Source of the DNA: DATDOO01 sp035293245
GTDB taxonomy: Bacteria > Pseudomonadota > Gammaproteobacteria > Methylococcales > Methylococcaceae
NCBI GenBank assembly: GCA_035293245.1
Contig: DATDOO010000021.1
Span: 1-34,313, forward strand
Length of the DNA stretch: 34,313 nt
Reading direction: 5' to 3'
Part shown: positions 19,084 through 26,734 of the stretch, piece by piece
Layout: each line of letters starts with the position of its first letter
Numbering within the stretch: position 1 is the first letter of the stretch
Program-made: the position numbers and the translations under genes
The notes under the pieces: generated by a model
Database searches by the model: none
What the model was told of the DNA's origin: nothing
Seen by the model: the letters and a program-made list of their open reading frames with translations, nothing else

Positions 19084-19101
19084 TGTAGGAATATGCCTAC
19101 A
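19084..19101. promoter_or_regulatory. 18-bp operator-like palindrome, copy A
   Basis: TGTAGG and CCTACA form perfect 6-bp arms around a 6-base centre (AATATG). The same site stands at 29069–29086 before giant 2, with a changed centre base but unchanged arms. The form resembles operators of LuxR/FixJ/RcsB-type regulators. The bound protein is unknown. Confidence 0.55.
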
Positions 19102-19163
19102 ACCCTTTGAAATTAGTACCAAAGGACTATTGCCCGATGCGGCCATGCGGGGCTTAAATGCGC

Positions 19164-19205
19164 AAAGCCCTGGCATGAATCAATAGCCAAACAACCTAGG
19201 GCTTT
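19164..19205 (+). other. Conserved stem in the leader of giant gene 1
   Basis: AAAGCCCT (19164–19171) is perfectly complementary to AGGGCTTT (19198–19205) around a 26-base loop. In the copy before giant 2 one arm becomes GGGGCTTT, which still pairs through a G-U wobble. This suggests an RNA structure, although no T-run follows. Confidence 0.5.
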
Positions 19206-19241
19206 ACGGGTGGAGGTCCGCATCCGCCCTGGCTCTTTTTT

Positions 19242-19257
19242 GCAATTGGGGAATTGC
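19242..19257 (+). promoter_or_regulatory. Hairpin presenting the Shine-Dalgarno of giant gene 1
   Basis: GCAATT and AATTGC form a perfect 6-bp stem with a GGGG loop just before the ATG at 19260. The G-run is the only ribosome-binding sequence, so it sits in the loop of the hairpin. The second giant gene has GAGGG at the same place but no hairpin. Confidence 0.6.
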
Positions 19258-19259
19258 TC

Positions 19260-22200
19260 ATGGACACACGCCGCGAACTCGTCTTCCTCGACACCTCCCT
19301 GGCCAACTGGGAAATCCTCCTGGCCGGTTTCGGCCCCGACGTGGAAGTCGTCCTGCTCGATCCCAACCAGGATGGCCTGGAACAGATCGCGGCGTATCTG
19401 TCCTCCCCTCACCCCAGCCTTCTCCCGGAGGGAGAGGGAGCGGAAAGCCCTCCCCCCTCGGGGGAGGGTTGGGTGGGGGAGCGTCCTTACGACGCCATCC
19501 ACATCTATTCCCATGGCGATGCCGGCCAGCTTCTCCTCGGCAACCTCCTCCTGACCCAGGACAACCTGAGCCAGTACCAATCCGAACTGGCCATCCTCGG
19601 CAACGCCCTCACCGATACCGGCGATCTGCTCCTTTACGGCTGCAACGTGGCGGAAGGCGAAACCGGTCAGAGCTTTATCGAAGCACTCAGCCAGTACACG
19701 CAAGCCGACGTGGCCGCGTCCACGGATTTGACCGGCTCGGCCTTGCTGGGCGGCGACTGGCAACTGGAAAGCCAGACGGGACAAATCGAAACCGCCAACG
19801 CCTTGAGTGACGAAACGAAGGCCGCATACGCCGCCACCCTGGGCCCGGCCAACATCGATCTGTCCAGCCTGGACGGCAGCAACGGTTTCAAGCTCTCGGG
19901 CGTGGCGGCGGGTGACAATAGCGGCTTATCGGTCAGCGCTGCCGGGGACGTGAACGGCGACGGCTTCGACGATCTTGTCGTCGGGGCGGAAGAGGCCGAT
20001 CCCAATGGCAGCCAGTCCGGCGCCAGCTACGTGGTGTTCGGGAAAAGCACGGGCTTTACGGCCAATGTAGACCTCTCCAGCCTGGACGGGACCAACGGCT
20101 TCCGACTTTCCGGTGTAGCGGCGGCTGACTTCAGTGGCCATTCCGTGAGTTCCGCCGGAGATGTGAACGGCGACGGCTTCGACGATCTTGTCGTTGGGGC
20201 GTTCCGGGCCGATCCCAACGGCAGCTATTCCGGCGCCTCCTACGTGGTGTTCGGCAAATCCTCCGGCTTCGCGTCCAATCTGAACCTTTCCACTCTGGAT
20301 GGGAGCAACGGCTTTAAGCTCTCCGGCGTGGCGGCGGATGACATCAGTGGCTGGTCGGTCAGTTCCGCAGGGGATGTGAACGGCGATGGCTTTGACGATC
20401 TGATCGTCGGGGCGGGCTGGGCCGACCCCAACGGCAACCAATCCGGCGCGTCCTACGTGGTATTTGGCAAGAGCACGGGCTTCGCCGCCAATCTTGACCT
20501 CTCCAGCCTGAACGGGACCAACGGCTTCCGGCTCTCCGGCGTGGCGGCGGGTGACTACAGCGGCGGCTCGGTCTCTTCCGCCGGGGATGTGAACGGCGAC
20601 GGCTTCGACGATCTTGTCGTCGGGGCGTTCCATGCCAATCCCAACGGCATCGATTCCGGCGCCTCCTACGTGGTGTTCGGCAAATCCTCCGGCTTCGCGT
20701 CCAATCTGAACCTTTCCACTCTGGATGGGAGCAACGGCTTCAAGCTCTCCGGCGTGGCGGCGTATGACGGGAGCGGCTATTCGGTAAGTTCCGCCGGGGA
20801 TGTGAACGGCGACGGCTTCGGCGACCTCCTCGTCGGCGCGCATTTCGCCGATCCCAACGGCAACGTATCCGGCGCGTCCTACGTGGTATTTGGCCAATCC
20901 GGTGGCTTTGCGTCCAACCTGAATCTTTCCAGCCTGGACGGCAGCAATGGCTTCAAGCTCTCCGGCGTGGCGGCGGGTGACTGGAGCGGCTGGTCGGTCT
21001 CTTCCGCCGGAGATGTGAACGGCGACGGCTTTGACGATCTGATTGTCGGAGCATATCGGGCCGATCCCAACGGCAATTACTCCGGTGCCTCCTACGTGGT
21101 ATTCGGGAAAGCCACGGGCTTTTCCGCCAATCTCGACCTCTCCAACTTGGATGGCACGAACGGATTCCGGCTCTCCGGCGTCGCGGCGTATGACCGGAGC
21201 GGCGGGCCGGTCGGCGCTGCGGGGGATGTGAACGGGGACGGCTTCGACGATCTCATCGTCGGGGCATCGGGGGCCGATCCCAACGGTACCAATTCCGGTG
21301 CCTCCTACGTCATATTCGGCTCCGACTTCACTGCTTCCGTCACGCATCTCGGCAGCGGCGCGGGCGAGACCTTGACCGGCTCGGCGGGGGAAGAGCACTT
21401 TGTGGCCGGAAACGGCGACGACACCTTGATCGGCGGCGGCGGGACGGACGTGTTTTATGGTGGCGAAGGCCACGACCGCATCACGGTCGCCGACCTGTCC
21501 TTCCAGCGCGTGGACGGCGGCAGCGGAGTGGATACCCTGGCGCTGGCCGGTTCAGGCTTGAGTCTCGATCTGGCGGCACTGCGCGGCAAGATTGAGAACG
21601 TCGAAGCCGTCGACATGACCGGTACGGGCAACAACTCACTAACCGCGACCACGCGGGACGTGCTGAATCTGTCCGGGTCCAGCAACACGCTAAGGGTGGA
21701 CGGCAACGCGGGTGACAGGGTGGTGACCGATGGCATCTGGACGCGGGGTGCCACCGCCGGCGGCTACACCGCCTACACCCAGGGGCAGGCGACGCTCCAG
21801 GTAGCCAATGGCGTGACGGTCAGTCCAATCAACATCGACCTGTCCAGTCTGGACGGCAGCAACGGCTTCAAGCTCTCCGGCGCAGCGGCGGGTGACTGGA
21901 GTGGCTGGTCGGTTTCCGCCGCCGGGGATGTGAACGGCGATGGCTTCGGCGATCTCGTCATCGGGGCATATCGGGCCGATCCCAACGGCAGCTATGACGC
22001 CGGTGTCTCCTATGTGGTGTTTGGCGCATCCAATGGCTTTGCCGCCAACCTGAACTTCTCTAGCCTCAACGGCGCCAACGGCTTCCAGATCTCCGGCGCG
22101 GCGGCGTATGACTACAGCGGCTCCTCGGTCAGTGCCGCCGGGGATGTGAATGGGGATGGCTTCGGCGATCTGATCGTCGGAGCGTACCTAGCCGATCCCA

Positions 22201-25200
22201 ACGGCGACCGTTCTGGCGCCTCCTACGTGGTGTTCGGAAAATCCGGCGGCTTTGCCGCCAATCTGGACCTATCGGCGATTAACGGCAACAACGGTTTCAA
22301 GCTCTCCGGCGAAGCGGCGGGCGATCGGAGCGGCGACTCGGTTTCCGCCGCCGGGGATGTGAACGGCGATGGCTTCGACGATCTGATCGTTGGGGCGTTT
22401 GCGGCCAACGGCGGCTACTCGGGCGCCTCTTACGTGGTGTTCGGGAAGAGCACGGGCTTCGGCGCCAACCTCGACCTCTCCGGTCTGGACGGAACCAACG
22501 GCTTCCGGCTCTCCGGCGTGGCGGCAGGTGACTGGAGCGGCTCCTCGGTCTCCTCCGCCGGGGACATGAACGGCGACGGTTTCGATGACCTGATCGTCGG
22601 GGCGCCTCATGCCGACCCCAACGGCAATTTCCTCGAAGGCGCTTCCTACGTGGTGTTCGGCAAATCTGGCTTCGCGCCCAGCCTCGACCTTTCCAGCCTG
22701 GACGGTTCCAACGGCTTCCGGCTCTCCGGCGTGGCGGCGGGTGACCACAGCGGCATCTCGGTCTCTTCCGCCGGGGACGTGAACGGCGACGGCTTCGACG
22801 ATCTGATCGTCGGGGCGTATGAGGCCGATCCCAACGGCAGCGAATCCGGCGCGTCCTTCGTGGTGTTTGGCACCTCTGGCGGCTTTGCCCCCAATCTCGA
22901 TCTTTCCAGTCTGAACGGCGCCAACGGCTTCAAGCTCTCCGGCGTGGCGACGTATGACCAGAGCGGCTATTCGGTTTCCGCTGCCGGGGACGTAAACGGC
23001 GATGGCTTCGACGACCTGATCGTCGGGGCGCATAGTGCCGATCCCCATGGCAGTTTTTCCGGCGCGTCCTACGTGGTGTTCGGCAAGGCCAACGGCTTTG
23101 CCGCCAACCTGAATCTTTCCAGCCTGGACGGGACCAACGGCTTCAAGCTCTCCGGCGTGGCGATGGGTGACGCTAGCGGTCATTCGGTTTCCGCCGCCGG
23201 GGATGTCAACGGCGATGGCTTCGACGACCTGATTGTCGGGGCGCCCGGGGCCGAACCCAACGGCAGCGCTTCCGGCGCCTCCTACGTGGTGTTCGGCGGC
23301 GATTTCACCGGCTCCGTGACCTATCTGGGCACCAGCGGGCCGGACGTGCTGACCGGCACCCCGGCAGCAGAGCGCTTCGTGGCCGGCGGCGGCAACGACA
23401 CCGTCATCGGCGGCGGCGGTGCGGACGTGTTTTCGGGCGGCGAAGGCCATGACCGCATCGTGGCGCCCGATCTGTCCTTCCAGCAGGTGGACGGCGGCAG
23501 CGGGGTGGATACCCTGGCCCTGTCCGGTTCCGGCCTGACGCTCGATCTTGCCGCGCTGCGCGGACGCATCGAGAACATCGAAGCCATCGACCTGACCGGC
23601 AGCGGCGACAACAGGCTGCAACTCACCGCCCTGGACCTGCTCAACCTGTCCGACACCAGCAACACCCTGACCGTGGAGGGCAACACCGGGGATGCGGTGT
23701 ACCTGGACAACGGCTGGACGCCGCTCGGCATGGTGGATGGCTACTACGTGCGCACCCAGGGCGCGGCCCTGCTGCGTATCAACCCCCTCATGGACAGCCC
23801 CGACAACGACACGCTGACCGGCGGCGCGGGCAACGACACTCTGACGGGCGGCTCCGGCGACGACAACCTGACCGGCGGCAAAGGCGACGACAGCCTGACG
23901 GGCGGCGCGGGCAACGACCTCCTGAACGGCGGCGCGGGCAACGACACTCTGGTGGGCGGACTGGGCAACGACATTTACGTGGTCGATGACCCCAGGGACG
24001 TGGTCATCGAAGGCCCCGGCGAAGGTATCGACACGGTCGTATCCGGCATCGACTACCGGCTGGGCCTCAATCTGGAAAACCTCATCCTGGTCGGCACCGG
24101 CAATCTCCGGGGCACGGGCAACGATCTGGACAACCGGATGTCCGGCAATTCCGGGGACAACCTGCTCACGGGCGGCGGCGGCGCGGACACCCTGGAAGGC
24201 GGCCTGGGCGACGACACCCTCTCCGGCGGCGTGGGCGTGGACACGGCGGACTATGCCCGCAGCGCGAGCGGGGTGACCGTCAGCCTGGCCATCAGCCGGC
24301 CACAGGACACAGGCGGCGCGGGCACCGACAGCCTGCACGGCATCGAGAATCTGAGGGGCAGCGCCTTCGACGACACCCTGGCGGGCAACGCCGCCAACAA
24401 CCGACTGGAAGGCGGCGGCGGGGTGGACACGGTGTCCTACGCCTTCGCCAAAAAAGCGGTGAATGTCAGCCTGCACTTGCAAGGAAACGCCCAGAATACC
24501 GGCGGCGCGGGCGTGGACGTGCTGCTGGAATTCGAGAACCTGGTGGGCAGCGCCTTCGGCGACGTGCTGACCGGGGACGGCGGGGACAATGCCCTGTTCG
24601 CCGGCGACGGCAACGACCTGCTCGTCGGCGGCAGCGGCGGCGGGGACGACTTTTACAACGGCGGCGCGGGAAGCGACACGGTGAAGTATTCCAGCGCCAC
24701 GGCGGCCGTAACGGTTTCCCTGGAACAGGGCGTGGCGCAAGGGGCGGAGATCGGCCAGGACACGCTGGTCGCGGTCGAACACATCGTCGGCGGCGCGGGG
24801 AACGACTGGCTCGCGGGCGACGACGGGAAAAACATCCTGGACGGCTGGCTCGGCGACGACACCCTGCAAGGCGGGGGTGGCAACGACCTCCTGAAGGGCG
24901 GCGCCGGCAAGGACACGGCGGACTACGGGGACAGCGTGAATCCGGACCAGAACGCCACGGCGGGGGTGACGGTCAGCCTGGCCACCAGCCGGGCGCAGCA
25001 GACGGGGCTGGCCGGCACCGACACGCTGCGCAGCATCGAAAACCTCTCCGGAAGCAGCCTGGACGATCTGCTGACCGGCAGCCGCCAGGCCAACCGCCTG
25101 GATGGACAGGACGGCAACGACACCCTCGCCGGCGGTCTGGGCCAGGACACGCTGGCGGGCGGGTTGGGCGCAGATACCTTCCTGTTCAACACCACGGCCG

Positions 25201-25532
25201 GAAAATACCAGGCCGATCGCATTCTCGACTTCAATCCGCTCGAACAAGACCACATCGTGCTGGACGATGCCTTCTTCAAGGCGCTGGGCACGGGCAACGC
25301 GAACCCGGTGGCATTCGACGAAAACGATCCGCGCTTCCACGTCTTCGAGGGAACCCTTCCCTCCAGGAACAGCTACGAAGCCGACGACCGCATCCTGTAT
25401 GTCCACGACACCACTCAGGAAATCGGCTCCCTTTACTACGATGCCGATGGTTCCGGCCGGGCCGCTCCGCAGCTCATCGCCATTCTGGATGGCGCGCCGG
25501 AGCTCACCGCTCAGGATATATGGGTGGGGTGA
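19260..25532 (+). CDS. Giant secreted RTX protein 1: DUF4347, two 7x FG-GAP propellers, RTX repeats, T1SS C-terminus
   Basis: A 2090-residue protein from the ATG at 19260. No N-terminal signal peptide is visible, which fits type I secretion. DUF4347 (about 1–190) has His85 (IHIYSHGDAG) and Cys128 (LLLYGCNVAEG), a caspase-like His-Cys pattern. Seven FG-GAP/integrin-alpha-like repeats of 71 residues start at 198, each with the Ca-binding DVNGDGFDDL motif. A linker of about 160 residues, seven more repeats from 858 and a second homologous linker follow. About 1510–1990 are GGxGxDxLx nonapeptide calcium-binding repeats. The C-terminus (ADTFLFNTTAGKYQADRILD to the end) resembles type I secretion target regions. 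It is probably a calcium-stiffened surface adhesin or released multidomain protein. Residues about 50–76 come from an inserted palindromic repeat. No ABC/HlyD/TolC genes lie in the window. Confidence 0.94.
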   Translation: MDTRRELVFLDTSLANWEILLAGFGPDVEVVLLDPNQDGLEQIAAYLSSPHPSLLPEGEGAESPPPSGEGWVGERPYDAIHIYSHGDAGQLLLGNLLLTQDNLSQYQSELAILGNALTDTGDLLLYGCNVAEGETGQSFIEALSQYTQADVAASTDLTGSALLGGDWQLESQTGQIETANALSDETKAAYAATLGPANIDLSSLDGSNGFKLSGVAAGDNSGLSVSAAGDVNGDGFDDLVVGAEEADPNGSQSGASYVVFGKSTGFTANVDLSSLDGTNGFRLSGVAAADFSGHSVSSAGDVNGDGFDDLVVGAFRADPNGSYSGASYVVFGKSSGFASNLNLSTLDGSNGFKLSGVAADDISGWSVSSAGDVNGDGFDDLIVGAGWADPNGNQSGASYVVFGKSTGFAANLDLSSLNGTNGFRLSGVAAGDYSGGSVSSAGDVNGDGFDDLVVGAFHANPNGIDSGASYVVFGKSSGFASNLNLSTLDGSNGFKLSGVAAYDGSGYSVSSAGDVNGDGFGDLLVGAHFADPNGNVSGASYVVFGQSGGFASNLNLSSLDGSNGFKLSGVAAGDWSGWSVSSAGDVNGDGFDDLIVGAYRADPNGNYSGASYVVFGKATGFSANLDLSNLDGTNGFRLSGVAAYDRSGGPVGAAGDVNGDGFDDLIVGASGADPNGTNSGASYVIFGSDFTASVTHLGSGAGETLTGSAGEEHFVAGNGDDTLIGGGGTDVFYGGEGHDRITVADLSFQRVDGGSGVDTLALAGSGLSLDLAALRGKIENVEAVDMTGTGNNSLTATTRDVLNLSGSSNTLRVDGNAGDRVVTDGIWTRGATAGGYTAYTQGQATLQVANGVTVSPINIDLSSLDGSNGFKLSGAAAGDWSGWSVSAAGDVNGDGFGDLVIGAYRADPNGSYDAGVSYVVFGASNGFAANLNFSSLNGANGFQISGAAAYDYSGSSVSAAGDVNGDGFGDLIVGAYLADPNGDRSGASYVVFGKSGGFAANLDLSAINGNNGFKLSGEAAGDRSGDSVSAAGDVNGDGFDDLIVGAFAANGGYSGASYVVFGKSTGFGANLDLSGLDGTNGFRLSGVAAGDWSGSSVSSAGDMNGDGFDDLIVGAPHADPNGNFLEGASYVVFGKSGFAPSLDLSSLDGSNGFRLSGVAAGDHSGISVSSAGDVNGDGFDDLIVGAYEADPNGSESGASFVVFGTSGGFAPNLDLSSLNGANGFKLSGVATYDQSGYSVSAAGDVNGDGFDDLIVGAHSADPHGSFSGASYVVFGKANGFAANLNLSSLDGTNGFKLSGVAMGDASGHSVSAAGDVNGDGFDDLIVGAPGAEPNGSASGASYVVFGGDFTGSVTYLGTSGPDVLTGTPAAERFVAGGGNDTVIGGGGADVFSGGEGHDRIVAPDLSFQQVDGGSGVDTLALSGSGLTLDLAALRGRIENIEAIDLTGSGDNRLQLTALDLLNLSDTSNTLTVEGNTGDAVYLDNGWTPLGMVDGYYVRTQGAALLRINPLMDSPDNDTLTGGAGNDTLTGGSGDDNLTGGKGDDSLTGGAGNDLLNGGAGNDTLVGGLGNDIYVVDDPRDVVIEGPGEGIDTVVSGIDYRLGLNLENLILVGTGNLRGTGNDLDNRMSGNSGDNLLTGGGGADTLEGGLGDDTLSGGVGVDTADYARSASGVTVSLAISRPQDTGGAGTDSLHGIENLRGSAFDDTLAGNAANNRLEGGGGVDTVSYAFAKKAVNVSLHLQGNAQNTGGAGVDVLLEFENLVGSAFGDVLTGDGGDNALFAGDGNDLLVGGSGGGDDFYNGGAGSDTVKYSSATAAVTVSLEQGVAQGAEIGQDTLVAVEHIVGGAGNDWLAGDDGKNILDGWLGDDTLQGGGGNDLLKGGAGKDTADYGDSVNPDQNATAGVTVSLATSRAQQTGLAGTDTLRSIENLSGSSLDDLLTGSRQANRLDGQDGNDTLAGGLGQDTLAGGLGADTFLFNTTAGKYQADRILDFNPLEQDHIVLDDAFFKALGTGNANPVAFDENDPRFHVFEGTLPSRNSYEADDRILYVHDTTQEIGSLYYDADGSGRAAPQLIAILDGAPELTAQDIWVG
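19404..19482. repeat. Palindromic genomic repeat inserted in frame in giant 1
   Basis: This low-complexity, G- and C-run-rich piece codes for about 27 residues (PEGEGAESPPPSGEGWVGE) that break the DUF4347 domain between LSS and YDAIHIYSHG. It contains a perfect 9-bp stem, CCCTCCCCC with GGGGGAGGG (19448–19468), and a smaller stem around CTCCCGGAGGGAG. It looks like an interspersed bacterial palindromic element that kept the frame open. The same element is at 29502–29584. Confidence 0.8.
19851..21342 (+). repeat. Seven tandem 213-bp FG-GAP repeats, block 1
   Basis: Units of 213 bases (71 codons) begin near 19851, 20064, 20277, 20490, 20703, 20916 and 21129. Each encodes a NLDLSSLDGTNGFRLSG strand, then DVNGDGFDDLIVGA and SGASYVVFGKS. 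Seven such blades match the closed seven-bladed propeller of integrin alpha. The repetition is strong in DNA as well, so recombination between units is possible. Confidence 0.93.
21831..23318 (+). repeat. Seven tandem FG-GAP repeats, block 2
   Basis: A second set of seven units, starting 1980 bases after the first set, with the same motifs; the third unit is slightly shorter (AFAANGGYSGAS). Each set is followed by a homologous linker (EGHDRI, LSFQ, VDGGSGVDTLAL, then IENVEAVD or IENIEAID). The propeller and linker were therefore duplicated as one piece. Confidence 0.92.
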
Positions 25533-25594
25533 GCGGGAGCCGGCATAATCCCTCTAAAGGGACATGGTTCATGGCCCATGTGCAAAGCCGGAAT

Positions 25595-25625
25595 GTTGGG
25601 TTACGGCGAGGACGCCTAACCCAAC
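25595..25625. repeat. REP-like inverted repeat after giant 1
   Basis: GTTGGGTTA (25595–25603) is inverted as TAACCCAAC (25617–25625), with an inner GGCG/CGCC stem. It resembles interspersed extragenic palindromes. It has no T-run, so it is not a typical terminator, though it separates giant 1 from the next gene. Confidence 0.7.
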
Positions 25626-25673
25626 CTACAATTTCCCCAACCCCCGTTTACAGCCGGAAAACCAACGACATTT

Positions 25674-26726
25674 ATGGAAATTCAAAACGCGTCCCCATCC
25701 CTGGAAATCACCACCTCCCGCCAGATGCTGGCCTGGATGGCGGAACAGCGTCTCTCCCTCGCGCTGAGCACCTACCAGGTCGGCAAGCTGTTTTTCATCG
25801 GGCTCAAGCCCAACGGCGAGCTTTCGGTCTTCGAGCGCACTTTCAACCGATGCATGGGCCTGTGCACGACCGCGAACGGCCTGTATCTGAGCAGCCTGTA
25901 TCAGGTCTGGCGCTTCGAGAACCTCTTCGAGCCCGGACAGCAGCAGGACGGCTACGACCGCCTGTACGTGCCGCAAGTGGGTTACACCACCGGGGACCTG
26001 GATATTCACGACATGGCGGTGGATGCCGACGGTAAGCTGGTGTTCGTCAACACCCTGTTCGGTTGCCTGGCCACCCTTTCGGAAACCCACAGCTTCAGGC
26101 CGCTGTGGCGTCCCCGGTTTATCAGCCGGCTGGCGGCGGAAGACCGCTGCCATCTCAACGGGCTGGCCATGCGGGATGGCCGCCCCGCTTACGTGACCGC
26201 CGTCAGCCCATCCGACGTGGCCGACGGCTGGCGCGACCGCCGCGCCGACGGCGGCATCGTGATGGACGTGAGCCGCAATGAAATCGTTGTGGAAGGACTT
26301 TCCATGCCCCACTCCCCCCGCTGGCACAACGGCAGGCTCTGGCTGCTGAATTCCGGCACCGGGGAATTTGGCGCCGTGGATTTTCAAGCCAGGCGTTTCG
26401 AACCGGTGTGTTTTTGTCCCGGCTACCTGCGCGGCCTGGCGTTTCACGGCGACTTTGCCGTGCTGGGCCTGTCCAAACCCCGCCACAACAAGACGTTCAG
26501 CGGCCTGCCGCTGGATGACAAGCTCAAATCCCATCAGGCGGAGCCGCGCTGCGGCGTCATGGTCATCGATTTGCGCACCGGCGACATCGTGCACTGGCTG
26601 CGCATGGAAGGCGTGGTGGAAGAACTGTACGACGTGGTCACGCTGCCGGGTGTGCGCTGCCCCATGGCTTTGGGCTTCAAGACCGATGAAATCCGCCGCG
26701 TGCTGAGCGTGGAAGAACCCGGCTGA
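25674..26726 (+). CDS. TIGR03032/DUF4915 family protein, probable beta-propeller
   Basis: A 350-residue protein without signal peptide or membrane segments. The opening LEITTSRQMLAWMAEQRLSL, TYQVGKLFFIGLKPNGELS and ERTFNRCMGLC fit the TIGR03032 (DUF4915) family, whose function is not established. Recurrent strand patterns (DIHDMAVDADGKLVFVNTLF, HLNGLAMRDGRPAYVTAVS, MPHSPRWHNGRLWLLNSGTG, YLRGLAFHGDFAVLGLS) suggest a beta-propeller resembling SMP-30 or NHL proteins. The start has no strong Shine-Dalgarno but matches the family N-terminus. It ends 8 bases before the GT41 gene, so both are one operon between the two giant RTX genes. This points to a role in making or modifying those proteins (inference). 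Confidence 0.86.
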   Translation: MEIQNASPSLEITTSRQMLAWMAEQRLSLALSTYQVGKLFFIGLKPNGELSVFERTFNRCMGLCTTANGLYLSSLYQVWRFENLFEPGQQQDGYDRLYVPQVGYTTGDLDIHDMAVDADGKLVFVNTLFGCLATLSETHSFRPLWRPRFISRLAAEDRCHLNGLAMRDGRPAYVTAVSPSDVADGWRDRRADGGIVMDVSRNEIVVEGLSMPHSPRWHNGRLWLLNSGTGEFGAVDFQARRFEPVCFCPGYLRGLAFHGDFAVLGLSKPRHNKTFSGLPLDDKLKSHQAEPRCGVMVIDLRTGDIVHWLRMEGVVEELYDVVTLPGVRCPMALGFKTDEIRRVLSVEEPG

Positions 26727-26734
26727 AACAAGGC

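Larger units (their letters stand above)
18922..19224 (+). repeat. Upstream repeat, copy A, before giant RTX gene 1
   Basis: About 303 bases that recur, with about 30 bases fewer, at 28937–29209 before the second giant gene. From left to right it holds a nested inverted repeat (18932–19013), a segment missing from copy B (about 19017–19046), an 18-bp palindrome (19084–19101), a highly conserved block of about 60 bases beginning GAAATTAGTACC, and a stem (19164–19205). With the final 35 bases to the start codon, this accounts for the 388-base gap between the TpsA gene and giant 1. It probably carries the promoter and leader of the giant gene. Confidence 0.9.

Noticed and set aside
19926..21473. 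Minus-strand frame of 515 codons with a regular 71-residue period
   Set aside because: The period is that of the FG-GAP units on the other strand, so it is a shadow.
19851..23318. Evenly spaced direct repeats that might suggest a CRISPR or satellite array
   Set aside because: The units are 213 bases, fully coding and in frame as FG-GAP blades; there are no spacers.
22269..25406. Open frame of 1045 codons on the minus strand across giant 1
   Set aside because: It mirrors the repeats of the sense protein, has no ribosome-binding site and no domain. High GC and few stop codons opposite Gly/Asp-rich repeats explain it.
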